64,000 bases of DNA from contig CAWBQT010000003.1 in NCBI GenBank assembly GCA_963790875.1, positions 1,772,181 through 1,836,180 on the forward strand, written 5' to 3'. The translations under genes were made by a program, and so were the position numbers. The number at the start of each line of letters is the position of its first letter. Position 1 is the stretch's first letter. A model generated the notes under the pieces. That model saw only the letters and a program-made list of their open reading frames with translations, was not told the origin of the DNA and ran no database searches. This document shows, piece by piece, positions 8,502 to 17,350 of the stretch. The DNA is from AP-15 sp963790875. Lineage in GTDB: Bacteria > Pseudomonadota > Alphaproteobacteria > ATCC43930 > CGMCC-115725.

Positions 8502-10116
8502 CAGGCGTCTGGTCCTTGCCCATCTGTGGTTGGCGTTCGCCAGCTTTGGAGGTGCACTGCTGCTCGGCGAGTGGCAGATGTTCATCCGCAGCCCATTGCA
8601 CGCTTGGATCAGTGATCCCGAGTGGTACTACCGCTCGGTCACCGCCCACGGCACTACAATGGCCTATGTCTTCCCAACCCTGGTCGCGATGGGGTTTGGC
8701 TATTTCGTTACCGAAGAAGCGTTGAAGCGTCCGCTCATCGGGCGTGGCTGGGCATGGCTGGGATTTTTGCTCGTCGTCGTCGGCACGCTCACAGCGATTA
8801 TTCCGGTCGCCCTCGGGCATGCCACGGTGCTCTACACTTTCTATCCACCGCTGATCGGCAGCCCTTTTTATTATATCGGCGTCGTCCTCGTGGTGGTCGG
8901 CTCGTGGGTATGGGTCGCGCTGATGTCGGTCAATATGTACCGCTGGAAGCGTGACAATCCCGGCGCGCCGGTGCCGTTCCCGATGTTCGCGACTGTCGCC
9001 GGCTCCTATCTCTGGGGCTGGACCGCGGTGGGTGCCGCGATCGAATTGCTGTTTCAGATCATCCCGGTGGCGCTCGGTTTGCGCACCACGATCGACGCCG
9101 GACTGGCGCGCGTCTTTTTCTCCTGGACCCTGCACGCGATCGTCTATTTCTGGTTGGTCCCAGCCTACATCGCTTATTACACGATCGTGCCGCGGGCGAT
9201 CGGCGGCCGGCTGTTCAGCGACACGATGGGGCGGATCTCCTTTATTTTGTTCCTGGTCGTCGCGATGCCCATCGGCATCCACCACGTCTTCGAGGACCCG
9301 CAGGTCGGGTCCGGCTTTAAATACTTGCATTCGGTTTTTACCGCGATCGTCGCCTTGCCGACCTTGCTGACCGTGTTCACGATCTGTGCGTCCGTCGAGA
9401 TCGCCGGTCGCCTGCGCGGCGGCAAGGGCGCGCTGGGCTGGCTGCGGGCGCTGCCGTGGCATAACCCGGTCATGCTCGGGGCGGCTTTGTCGTTTGTTAT
9501 GCTCGGCTTTGGCGGCGCCGGCGGGCTGATCAACATGAGCTATCAGCTCAACGCCACCGTCCATAATACCCAGTGGGTCACCGGCCATTTCCACCTGATC
9601 TTCGCCGGTGCGATCGTGATCATGTATTTTGTGATCGCGTACGACATCTGGCCACATCTGACCCTGCGCGCGCTCGACAGTTTTGGCCTGATGCGCGCCC
9701 AGCTCTGGCTGTGGTTTGTCGGCATGATTGTGCTGACCTTTCCATGGCATTATGTCGGGATTCTGGGCATGCCGCGCCGGATGGCATTTTACGACTACAG
9801 CGACCCGGCGATCGCAGCGCAGGCCGTCTGGGTGACGATGTCTGTCGTCGGCGGCGCGATCCTCGTGCTCTCGGGCGTGTTGTTTTTTGTCGTGCTGGCA
9901 CGCGGGCAGGCGGCACCGCGCGCCGAGCCGGCGGCCTACCGCTTCAGCGTCGCCGTGCGGCCGCCGCGCGCGTTGCCGGCGGCGCTCAATGGCTTTGGGC
10001 TCTGGCTCGGGCTGATGGTGGCGCTGACCATCGCGAATTACGGGTTTCCGATCGCCCATCTCCTGGCAACGCCGGGCACCGCAGTTCCGGCAGTCGAGGT
10101 CGGGGAGCGGCAATGA
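8491..10116 (+). CDS. Cytochrome c oxidase subunit I, ba3 type (B family)
   Basis: 541 residues starting at GTG. It reduces O2 to water at a heme-copper centre and pumps protons. Key residues are visible: H53 (TAHGTTMAY, low-spin heme), H215 and Y219 in LHAIVYFW (CuB His and cross-linked Tyr; the usual Pro of HPxVY is Ala), H264-H265 (CuB), and H366/H368 in GHFHLI for the two hemes. About 12-13 hydrophobic helices are present. There is no A-family D-channel motif. The final bases overlap the start of the downstream cytochrome c gene. Confidence 0.95.
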   Translation: MWNSRRLVLAHLWLAFASFGGALLLGEWQMFIRSPLHAWISDPEWYYRSVTAHGTTMAYVFPTLVAMGFGYFVTEEALKRPLIGRGWAWLGFLLVVVGTLTAIIPVALGHATVLYTFYPPLIGSPFYYIGVVLVVVGSWVWVALMSVNMYRWKRDNPGAPVPFPMFATVAGSYLWGWTAVGAAIELLFQIIPVALGLRTTIDAGLARVFFSWTLHAIVYFWLVPAYIAYYTIVPRAIGGRLFSDTMGRISFILFLVVAMPIGIHHVFEDPQVGSGFKYLHSVFTAIVALPTLLTVFTICASVEIAGRLRGGKGALGWLRALPWHNPVMLGAALSFVMLGFGGAGGLINMSYQLNATVHNTQWVTGHFHLIFAGAIVIMYFVIAYDIWPHLTLRALDSFGLMRAQLWLWFVGMIVLTFPWHYVGILGMPRRMAFYDYSDPAIAAQAVWVTMSVVGGAILVLSGVLFFVVLARGQAAPRAEPAAYRFSVAVRPPRALPAALNGFGLWLGLMVALTIANYGFPIAHLLATPGTAVPAVEVGERQ

Positions 10117-10904
10117 GCGGTGGACCAGTCGCGTCGTTGCGCAATCCGTGGTTCACCGTCAGCGTCGGGATCACCGCGGTGATCGCGATCGTCGCCGCTT
10201 TCGTCGGTTTCGTGTGGCTGCCGCTGCAGCACCCAGGCGAGAGGTTCCACGGCCTCTGGGACGCGATCTGCAGTGCCGCCGGCATCGTTCGCGGCCCGCC
10301 CTCGGGCGAGGAAATCGTCCACGCCGACCACCCGACGACGCGTGTCGAGATCGTTCCGCACATGCTGAGCAGGGCGAGTGCGGAGTCGATCGGGCGTGGC
10401 GCAACCCTGGCGCTGCGTTGCACGATGTGCCACGGCGCCCGCGGCTTGAGTCAGGCAGACACCCCCAATCTCGCCGGCCAGTATCCGATCGCGATCTACA
10501 AGGAACTCGTCGATTTCAAAACCGCCGCACGCGCCAGTGCCGTCATGGCTCCGCTGGTGGCCGATCTCAGCGACGCAAATATGCGCGATCTCGCCGCGTA
10601 TTATGCCTATTTGCCGCGCGTTTCAGGCAATCCCTCGATGAGCGACGGTGCGCCGCGCATCGTCGCGAGTGGCGCGCCGTTGCGCGGGATCGCCCCCTGC
10701 GGCGCCTGCCACGGCGACCTCGCCAGCAAGCCGGGCGCGGCGTGGCTCGCGGGCCAGCCTTTGGTCTATTTGCGCGCGCAACTCGGGGCGTTCGCGTCCG
10801 GCGCCCGGCACAACGACATCGGCGAGCAAATGCGCAATGTCGCGCGCGCGATGACAGCGGCGGAAATCAATGCCGCCAGCCGGTATTATGCGGATCGCCC
10901 GTAA
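10113..10904 (+). CDS. Diheme cytochrome c with N-terminal membrane anchor
   Basis: 263 residues. A transmembrane helix (about 14-36) is followed by two c-type heme sites, CTMCH (103-107) and CGACH (196-200), in a c4-like tandem arrangement; MAPLV and MTAAEI segments may supply Met ligands. ATGA overlap with subunit I shows it belongs to the operon. It is probably the immediate electron donor to CuA, held at the membrane by its anchor. Confidence 0.9.
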   Translation: MSGGPVASLRNPWFTVSVGITAVIAIVAAFVGFVWLPLQHPGERFHGLWDAICSAAGIVRGPPSGEEIVHADHPTTRVEIVPHMLSRASAESIGRGATLALRCTMCHGARGLSQADTPNLAGQYPIAIYKELVDFKTAARASAVMAPLVADLSDANMRDLAAYYAYLPRVSGNPSMSDGAPRIVASGAPLRGIAPCGACHGDLASKPGAAWLAGQPLVYLRAQLGAFASGARHNDIGEQMRNVARAMTAAEINAASRYYADRP

Positions 10905-11334
10905 AGCAGATGGGCGCGCCCACCGGTAGGTCCCGTGCGCAGCAACTGCCCGCCGTGATGCTAACGGGGTCGCCGCAACATTTTTCAAAACTGCACGGTG
11001 AGCGACTTGCGGCAGGAACGGCGCGCGAACATCCCGTAGCGGCCGGGAGCTGGTGCCGGGACTGCTGTCGTTCCAAATGTAATCGCCGGTGAGCGCTTCG
11101 AGATTTCCAGCCAACACTCCTGTAAGATCATCTTCATCGATGCAGTCATAATGTATTTTTTTCACGTATCTCTTCGAACGCCGCGATCTGCGGCTTGGCT
11201 GCGTCATCCTCGAAGTCCAAGCGATCGCCAATATTTCTATATTAATCGCCTGTGCTAATGGAGACGCCTGCCTTCACACGTTATCCTGAATACAGCCGGT
11301 GTTGACTGCTCGCCGCACGCCTAGATTTTGCGTT
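10905..11334. other. Intergenic stretch with no clear gene
   Basis: No gene is recognised. On the minus strand around 10960-11160 a short stretch has protein-like acidic composition (DCIDEDDLTGVLAGNLEAL) but no start or recognisable family. It may be a remnant. The stretch is more AT-rich towards 11150-11250 and could hold promoters. Confidence 0.4.
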
Positions 11335-11720
11335 TTAAAGTCGAATCCGCTCGACCTCGTCCCGGGTGAGGGATTCCTTCGCGCGATCGTATAACTTGGT
11401 CGTGCGTGGGCTCTCATGCGCTGCCATTTCCTGGGCGTGCTCGAGCGCGCCGCCGCTGGCGAGGTAGACGGTGATTCCGGTGGCGCGGTGGCGCGGGACG
11501 TGTGGCAGCCGATCGGCGACGCGTTGCCGGGCCGCGGCCGCCCGCCGTCGGATCATCCGGCAAGCGGCCGACTGGGTCATCGGGTTGTCGGACAGCACTT
11601 TGCCGTTGTGTCCTCGCGCCGTGCGGAACAGCCAGCCCTTAGGTCGTCGGCGATGCCCGCCGTGTCGATATAGGCGCGCGGCGCCCCGGCGAGCGCGTGA
11701 TTTCGGGGTTTTCGGCACCC
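11335..11720 (-). pseudogene. Tyrosine recombinase (phage-type integrase) C-terminal remnant
   Basis: The end of the minus-strand frame matches the catalytic C-terminus of a tyrosine recombinase: HRATGITVYLASGGALEHAQ, EMAAHESPRTTKLYDRAKES and the tail DEVERIRL. Arg and the Tyr nucleophile (LYDR) are present. Upstream, AYIDTAGIADDLRAGC and ARREDTTAKCC lie in another frame, so at least one frameshift occurs. The N-terminal two thirds are missing. It is a dead element next to the IS21 remnant. Confidence 0.75.
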
Positions 11721-11793
11721 GGTTCGGGTTTGGCATCGCTGCCGAGCGGTAAGTAATGGCGGGTAGCTTCGCGCCCTTTTGGGGGTGTGGGGC

Positions 11794-12195
11794 ATGCCGA
11801 GACCGAGGGTGGCGATGCGGCGGATCAAGGAAGTGCGGCGGCTTAAGCGGGGGTTGGGTTTGAACGACGCGGCGGTGTCGCGGGTCGCGCGGTCGAGGGT
11901 GAAGGAATATCTCGACCGTGCGGCAGCGGCGCGGTTGAGCTGGGAGACGGCGACGGGGGCTGAGCGAGGAAGAGCTAGTCCGTCGTCTGTTCGCAGTCGG
12001 TGACCGGCGCGATATCATCGTCCGCTGCCGGACTTGGAGGCGATCCAGAAGGACCTGTGCGGCCGCGGCGTGACGCTGCGGCTGCTGTGGCTGGAATGGA
12101 GGGCTACCGCTATACCCAGTTTTGCGAGCATTTCCATGCCTGGCAGCGGCGCTCGCGGCCGCCGACAATGCGGCAGGTGCGATATGTCAACATCG
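11794..12195 (+). pseudogene. IS21-family IstA transposase N-terminal remnant
   Basis: The plus strand begins with MPRPRVAMRRIKEVRRLKRG and VKEYLDRAAAARLSW, the helix-turn-helix start of IstA. In other frames it continues with LEAIQKDLCGRGVTLRLLW and EGYRYTQFCEHFHAWQRR, ending near MRQVRY. Several frameshifts break it. The DDE core and the IstB partner are absent. Confidence 0.7.
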
Positions 12196-12307
12196 CGCCA
12201 CTTCGCCTGCTTATCGCATCAGTCATATGCCACCCGCCGTGCATTAGTTGCAGACTGGTTCGGATTGGAAGGAAGCGTCGCTGGAGATCGATTTCGGTCC
12301 GCCGGTT

Positions 12308-14389
12308 CTATCCGGGTTTGTCGCCCCGGATCACGGATTTGGCAGCTTCGACAACGTGTTCCGCGGTGAAGCCCAGCTCACGCATCACGATCTCACCGGG
12401 CGCCGACGCACCGAAGCGATTCAGCCCGATGATTGCGCCGTCGAGCCCCACGTAGCGCTCCCATCCGAGCGTGGAGCCTGCCTCGATGCTGACTCGCGCC
12501 TTGACGCCGGGAGGAAGGACCGTGTCCCTGTAGGATTGCGGTTGCGACTGAAACAAATCCCACGACGGCATCGAGACGACCCGGCTTGCAATTCCTTCCC
12601 GCGTCAGTTGGTTGTGCGCATCTAGCGCCACCGACACTTCGGAGCCGGTAGCGATCAGGATAACGGTCGGCGAACCCGTAGCGCAGTCGCTGAGGACATA
12701 CGCTCCTTTCGCCACTCCCGAAGCCGGCGCCAGCGTTGAGCGGTCGAGAGTAGGTAACCTCTGGCGCGTAAGCACAAGTCCTACCGGTCCCGAGGTGTGC
12801 GCAACCGCGATCTTCCACGCCTCCACGGTCTCGTTGGCGTCCGCCGGGCGCAGCAGCGTCAGATCAGGAAGCGCGCGCAGGCTTGCCAGTTGTTCCACCG
12901 GCTGATGCGTAGGTCCGTCCTCGCCCAATCCGATGCTGTCGTGGGTCCATACATAGATGACGTGGGCCTTGCTCAAGGCCGCCAGTCTGATGCTTGGCCG
13001 CATGTAGTCGGAAAACGTAAAGAAGGTGGCGGCAAAGGGCAGGACGCCGCCATGCAGGGCCAGGCCCGTGGCAATCCCGGCCATCGCGTGCTCGCGAATA
13101 CCGAAATGAATATTCCGCCCGGCATATCCCTTCGGACCGCCTACCAGTCCCTGGGTCGGCGGCGCACCCTCGGGAGGCTTGAACAGCGGACTCTCGAAGT
13201 CGCCGAGTCCCTTGAGCGCGGTGCGCGTGGACGGATCGAGGTCGCCCGAACCGCCAATCAGGTTGGGTAAGACATCGGCCAGCGCGGCGATGGCTTGCTG
13301 TCCGGCGTCGCGGGTCGCCATCGCGCCGTCCGCCGGCGTGAAGTGGGGAAGTCCCGCTTCCCATCCTTTCGGCAGTTCACCGGTGAGCACCTGCCGAAAC
13401 TTCCCGGCTGCCTCCGGATCGACAGCGCCCAAGGCGTCCACTCGTCGATTCCATTGCGTCTCCAACTCGCGCCCTTGCTCGACCGCCTTGCGAAACTGGG
13501 CCAAGGCTTCATCGGGGATGTAGAAAACCTTGTCTTCAGGCCATCCCAGCGCGCGTTTGGTTAACCGCACCTCCTCGACGCCCAAGGGCTCGCCGTGCGC
13601 CTGAAAAGTGTCATGCTTATTCGGACTGCCATAGCCGATATGCGTGCGCGCCACGATCAGCGACGGCCGGTCATCGATCGCCTTTGCCTTGGTTAGGGCA
13701 GCATCGACCGCGGCTGTATCCTCTCCGTCGATATGCTCCACATGCCAGCCATAGGCCTGGAAGCGCGCGCCGACATCTTCGGTGAAAGTTACATCGGCGC
13801 TGGCCGAAAGCGTTATCTGGTTGGCGTCGTAGAGCACGATTAATCGTCCGAGCCGAAACTGACCCGCTATCGAGGCGGCCTCCGCCGCGACACCTTCCAT
13901 CATGTCGCCGTCACTAGCGATCACATAGGTGTAGTGGTTCACCACTTCATGGCCCGACCGATTGAAGGTGGCGGCCAGCCAACGCTCCGCGATTGCGAAT
14001 CCCACCGCGTTGCCAACACCTTGACCCAACGGGCCCGTCGTAACTTCCGCACCTGGCGCCACGCCATACTCGGGGTGCCCCGGGGTACGGCTGTCCCATT
14101 GGCGAAATTGCTGTATATCAGCCATCGTAAGGTCGTAACCGGTGAGGAACAGCAGGCTGTAGAGCAGCATGCTGCCATGCCCGGCGGACAGTACAAAACG
14201 ATCGCGATCGGGCCATTTGGGGTTGGTGGGACTGTGCCGCAGATGGCGCGTCCACAAGACGTACGCCATCGGCGCCGCGCCCAACGGCATCCCCGGATGC
14301 CCCGAGTTCGCTTTCTGGACTGCGTCGATCGACAGCGTCCGGATGGTGTTGATACAAAGCTCGTCGATTGGCTGAAACGTCGTACTCAT
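12308..14389 (-). CDS. tkt: Transketolase
   Basis: 693 residues, full length. It transfers two-carbon ketol units between sugar phosphates in the pentose phosphate or Calvin cycle, using thiamine diphosphate. Visible features: NSGHPGMPLGAAPMAYVLW at the N-terminus, the ThDP-binding ASDGDMMEGVAAEAAS with a downstream DANQIT, the central pyrimidine domain with GIREHAMAGIATGLALHGG, and the C-terminal domain with SMPSWDLF. No phosphoketolase or RuBisCO genes are nearby, so it appears as a stand-alone gene. Start ATG at 14389. Confidence 0.95.
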   Translation of the reverse strand: MSTTFQPIDELCINTIRTLSIDAVQKANSGHPGMPLGAAPMAYVLWTRHLRHSPTNPKWPDRDRFVLSAGHGSMLLYSLLFLTGYDLTMADIQQFRQWDSRTPGHPEYGVAPGAEVTTGPLGQGVGNAVGFAIAERWLAATFNRSGHEVVNHYTYVIASDGDMMEGVAAEAASIAGQFRLGRLIVLYDANQITLSASADVTFTEDVGARFQAYGWHVEHIDGEDTAAVDAALTKAKAIDDRPSLIVARTHIGYGSPNKHDTFQAHGEPLGVEEVRLTKRALGWPEDKVFYIPDEALAQFRKAVEQGRELETQWNRRVDALGAVDPEAAGKFRQVLTGELPKGWEAGLPHFTPADGAMATRDAGQQAIAALADVLPNLIGGSGDLDPSTRTALKGLGDFESPLFKPPEGAPPTQGLVGGPKGYAGRNIHFGIREHAMAGIATGLALHGGVLPFAATFFTFSDYMRPSIRLAALSKAHVIYVWTHDSIGLGEDGPTHQPVEQLASLRALPDLTLLRPADANETVEAWKIAVAHTSGPVGLVLTRQRLPTLDRSTLAPASGVAKGAYVLSDCATGSPTVILIATGSEVSVALDAHNQLTREGIASRVVSMPSWDLFQSQPQSYRDTVLPPGVKARVSIEAGSTLGWERYVGLDGAIIGLNRFGASAPGEIVMRELGFTAEHVVEAAKSVIRGDKPG

Positions 14390-14770
14390 GGCTCCTCCGG
14401 ACTGCCCCCAACCTTAAAGCGAATGAATATTTGCAACGAGAGCAGAACCCCACTCTACCCTCCCCCTTTCTGTGTAGGGAAGAGGGCAAGGATTGGTTTG
14501 TGATTTTAACACCAATTTCTTGGCTTTGGTGAGAGCCAGCGGGAGCGACGTGACCGGCCCCATGGATCGGGTGGGCGACGGCAAGCGAAGCCCTGCAGGT
14601 CCTTGACGGGCTGCTCTATCACCAGAGCGACATCGAATTCCGCCGCCACCACAGCGACGGCGGCGGTGACGCCGAGCATGTTTTTGCTCTTCTCGCCTTG
14701 CTCGGCTTCCTGTTCGCGCCGTGAACCCCGGATTTGAAGAGCCGGCGGCTCTATAGCTTCGCCAAGTCAT
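14390..14770. other. Intergenic stretch upstream of transketolase
   Basis: No gene is recognised. It should contain the transketolase promoter. Coding potential on the minus strand (14414-14845) is mostly Arg-rich shadow sequence that begins in the duplicated segment at 14771. Confidence 0.4.
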
Positions 14771-15170
14771 CGGCAGCTCCGCACGAGAGAGCGGTGAATG
14801 GCCACCCTTATGCCGGCCAGGCTTCAGCGTATCGGCTCGACCCATTGAGCACGCGAAGGCCCTGGCTCAAACGGATCGCCGAAGTATTGGGTCTCGCGGG
14901 CCACCTTCCCGTCTCTGAACTCCATGATGCTCACCGTGTATGACGGCCGTGCATCGTAGGCGATGACGAGTTCGGTGATCCAGAGGTCGGCAGCGCCGAG
15001 TATCCGCCGCACCGTGAAACGCTTTCTGCTCGGCTGAACAAAGCGAGACGCCTGAATGTTGCGCCGGCCGCGGATGCGCTCGCCCGATTGCGGGTACTCG
15101 AGCACCGCATCCTCTCGGTAAATGTCGTGCTCCGCCTCAAAGTCGTTGGCGTCGGAGGCAGCCCAGTGAC
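14771..15170. repeat. About 400-bp duplicated segment, copy 2
   Basis: Second copy of 4424-4820, same orientation, offset 10347 bases at its start. It carries the first 25 or so codons of the glycosylase gene (MGRADTLKPGRHKGG, then SRAELP) and most of the SnoaL-like gene. After SRAELP the glycosylase reading is lost, so this copy is a partial, non-functional 5' fragment of that gene. Confidence 0.85.
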
Positions 15171-15204
15171 GATCCAGGGCCGCTCTGGTGTCGTGGTCTT
15201 CCAT
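14824..15204 (-). CDS. SnoaL-like (NTF2 fold) protein, copy 2
   Basis: 126 residues from MEDHDTRAAL, preceded by a good GGGAGGGAAG ribosome-binding site. From DRHWAASDAND onwards the protein is identical to copy 1 at 4477-4857. The first 10 residues and their codons differ, as does the 5' leader. The most economical view is a pre-existing paralogue whose 3' part was overwritten by sequence from copy 1. Function is unknown beyond the fold. Confidence 0.8.
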   Translation of the reverse strand: MEDHDTRAALDRHWAASDANDFEAEHDIYREDAVLEYPQSGERIRGRRNIQASRFVQPSRKRFTVRRILGAADLWITELVIAYDARPSYTVSIMEFRDGKVARETQYFGDPFEPGPSRAQWVEPIR

Positions 15205-15219
15205 CTCGATCTTCCCTCC

Positions 15220-15340
15220 CTGACGCTGCGTCAACTTCAAAGACGGCACTCCCGAGGCGACAGCAATTCCTGAGGCACCCCTCGCTATCGGGCAGCCCGT
15301 CGACGGTGAAATTCTCTCCGAAATTGCCCATGGCTGAAAA
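15220..15340 (-). pseudogene. MOSC-domain fragment
   Basis: The minus strand reads NFGENFTVDGLPDSEGCL and CRLGSAVFEV, aligning with QFGENFTVEGLADTEVCI and YRIGDALFEV of the intact MOSC fusion protein at 17981-19744. Only about 35-40 residues remain, and the sequence is diverged. It is therefore an older or paralogous fragment rather than a recent copy. Confidence 0.65.
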
Positions 15341-15341
15341 T

Positions 15342-15440
15342 CGCTTCAACCGATCTCCATGCTCAGCGCCGGCACCCTTGCGCCGCAGGCTTCAGCCTAC
15401 GGGGCGTTGTAGCCGCCATCGGCCGAGATCGGTTGAAGCG
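15342..15440. repeat. MITE-like element with perfect 16-bp inverted repeats
   Basis: Bases 15342-15357 (cgcttcaaccgatctc) and 15425-15440 are perfect inverted complements, enclosing 67 bases that contain a smaller palindrome (aggcttcagcct). No T-run follows, so this is not a typical terminator. The size and symmetry suit a small non-autonomous transposable element or a REP-type palindrome. Confidence 0.65.
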
Positions 15441-15480
15441 CACGGAAGCACCTGCCTATTTTGTCGAGGACTAGCCCGGC

Positions 15481-16857
15481 TCAACCCACGGATTTGAGGT
15501 CACCCAAGATAGTCGGCAGCAGCTCGCTGACCGTCGGATGAATGTGCATCGCGCGCTGCATGACCGTGTAAGGGGCCTTGGCATACATCAGATCGAGGAT
15601 CGCGTGGACAGCCTCGTCGCATCCTGTACCGAGCAATGAGGCGCCGAGGATCTCTTCGCTGTCGCCATCGACGAGAATGCGCATAAAGCCTTGCGTCTCG
15701 CCCTTTTCGACGGCGCGCGCAACGCGGGTCATCGGCCGCTCGCCGGCCAACACCCGCCGACCACTGTTGCGTGCCTCGGCCAAACTCATGCCGACCCGGC
15801 CCAATGGCGGGTCGATGTAAAGGGCATAGGCGGTGACACGCTCGCTGACTCGGCGCGGATCGTGGTCGAGCAAATTCGCCGCGACGATCTCGAAATCGTT
15901 GTACGCGGTGTGGGTGAAGGCGCCTTTGCCGTTGCAGTCGCCGAGCGCCCAGATGCCCGGCGCAGTGGTTTGCAATTGGTCGTCGACGACGATGCAGCCA
16001 CGCTCGTCGCAGCGCACCCCGGCTTTGTCGAGATCCAGATCGTCGGTATTCGGCCGCCGACCGACCGCCAGCAGCAGATGCGAGCCAGCGACTTCGGGGG
16101 CACCGGCGGTGCAATCGACCTTGGCGACGATCTCGTCGCCGCGTTTCGCGAGGCTGATGCATTCGGCATTCAACCTGACTTCGATGCCCTCGCGCTCGAC
16201 GATGTCCTTGATCGCCGCCGACACGTCCTCGTCCTCATGGCGAACGAGCCGCGGCGCCATTTCGATGATCGTCACCCGGCTGCCGAGGCGGCGGTACATT
16301 TGGCCGAATTCGAGGCCGATATAGCTGCCGCCGACAATGATGAGGTGGTGCGGCAGAAAATCGACGTCCATCATCGACGAATTCGTCAGGTAGGGCACTT
16401 CCTTTATGCCGGGCATTGGCGGCACCAACGCCCGGCCGCCGACATTGATGAAGATCCGTCCGGCGCGCAGCCGCTCGCCGGCAATTTCCACCGCTTGCGG
16501 CGACGCGAACCGGGCGTGGCCGCGGTGGAGCGTGAGGTTTGCGGCGCTTTCGAGGGCGGAAGTCAGCCCGTTTCGTGACGCCGCCACAATCGCATCCGCG
16601 CGCGCTTTAACCCGCCGCATGTCGATGCCGACATCACCCCCGATCACCACACCATATTCGGCGGCGCGCCGCGCGATCCGGGCGGCATAGGCGCTCGCTA
16701 CCAAGGCCTTGGTCGGAGTGCAGCCGGTATTGACGCAAGTGCCACCGACGAGATGTCGCTCGACGACGGCCACCTTCATCCCGGCGCCGGCTAGGCGGAA
16801 TGCCAAAGAGGGTCCGGCCTGGCCGGTGCCGATGATGATCGCGTCGAAGTCGGGCAT
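15481..16857 (-). CDS. Mercuric-reductase-like FAD/NAD(P) disulfide oxidoreductase
   Basis: 458 residues. FAD-binding AIIIGTGQAGPSLAFRLAGAG lies at the N-terminus. The redox-active pair CVNTGC (C41, C46) is followed by TPTKALVASA as in MerA-type proteins, the NAD(P) site is IIVGGSYIGLEFGQMYRRLG, and the second FAD motif is GIWALGDCNG. The dimerisation domain ends with H440-P-T-x-x-E445 (HIHPTVSEL), as in dihydrolipoamide dehydrogenase relatives. It lacks the N-terminal metal-binding domain and the C-terminal Cys pair of true MerA, so the substrate is unknown. Part of this gene is duplicated at 17655-17991. Confidence 0.9.
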   Translation of the reverse strand: MPDFDAIIIGTGQAGPSLAFRLAGAGMKVAVVERHLVGGTCVNTGCTPTKALVASAYAARIARRAAEYGVVIGGDVGIDMRRVKARADAIVAASRNGLTSALESAANLTLHRGHARFASPQAVEIAGERLRAGRIFINVGGRALVPPMPGIKEVPYLTNSSMMDVDFLPHHLIIVGGSYIGLEFGQMYRRLGSRVTIIEMAPRLVRHEDEDVSAAIKDIVEREGIEVRLNAECISLAKRGDEIVAKVDCTAGAPEVAGSHLLLAVGRRPNTDDLDLDKAGVRCDERGCIVVDDQLQTTAPGIWALGDCNGKGAFTHTAYNDFEIVAANLLDHDPRRVSERVTAYALYIDPPLGRVGMSLAEARNSGRRVLAGERPMTRVARAVEKGETQGFMRILVDGDSEEILGASLLGTGCDEAVHAILDLMYAKAPYTVMQRAMHIHPTVSELLPTILGDLKSVG

Positions 16858-16953
16858 GACAAGCCTCTCCAGCAGTCGGAGGCGACATTATAATAACCAG
16901 TTGCTGATATCGGTTTATGTACCTGCCCGGCATGAGGGGCCGCCTCAACCGCG

Positions 16954-17350
16954 TCAAACATCGAGATACTCTGCCGGACGCATGATGCGCACGCCGCGCC
17001 AAGGGTCGAGAACGAGCAGGTCATCGTCACTGCTGACGATCGTCTCGGATCCGGCCGCGAGTGAGAGCTTCGAGATACTTATTGTCCTTTGGATCACGAC
17101 AATCGGTGACCCGCTCGGCCGGCTCAAACCAGACGGCAGCATGGCGCAGTATTTCCAGGACCCGCTCACGCCGTGCAAGCGGGATTGCACGCGCAAACCT
17201 AGGACGGTGCAGAACCCCGGAAATCTCGCCATCGACCGCGGCCGAGAGCGCGAACACATCGACTTCCTCGGCACGCACCAGCGCGCGTTCCGGAACGCTG
17301 TCCGCCTTGAGCGCCGCACTTACGAGGGTTGAGGCGTCGAAGATGATCAA
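16954..17350 (-). pseudogene. PIN-domain toxin (COG1569 type), frameshifted
   Basis: MIIFDASTLVSAALKADSVP starts a PIN-type RNase with the first catalytic Asp. CRDPKDNKYLEA supplies the central acidic residues. The frame then ends at 17027, whereas the adjacent frame continues with LAAGSETIVSSDDDLLVLD and RIMRPAEYLDV to a stop at 16954, the expected end with the final acidic cluster. One indel near 17070 splits it. It overlaps its antitoxin gene by ATGA. If the frameshift is real, the toxin is inactive. Confidence 0.75.

Noticed and set aside
8308..10113. 601-codon open frame antisense to the oxidase genes
   Set aside because: It mirrors subunit I codon for codon and has a His/Asp/Arg-rich composition with no family motif; a product of high GC codon bias.
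11335..12168. Single 277-codon minus-strand gene
   Set aside because: Only its last part is integrase; the remainder is antisense to the IS21 remnant, so it is not one gene.
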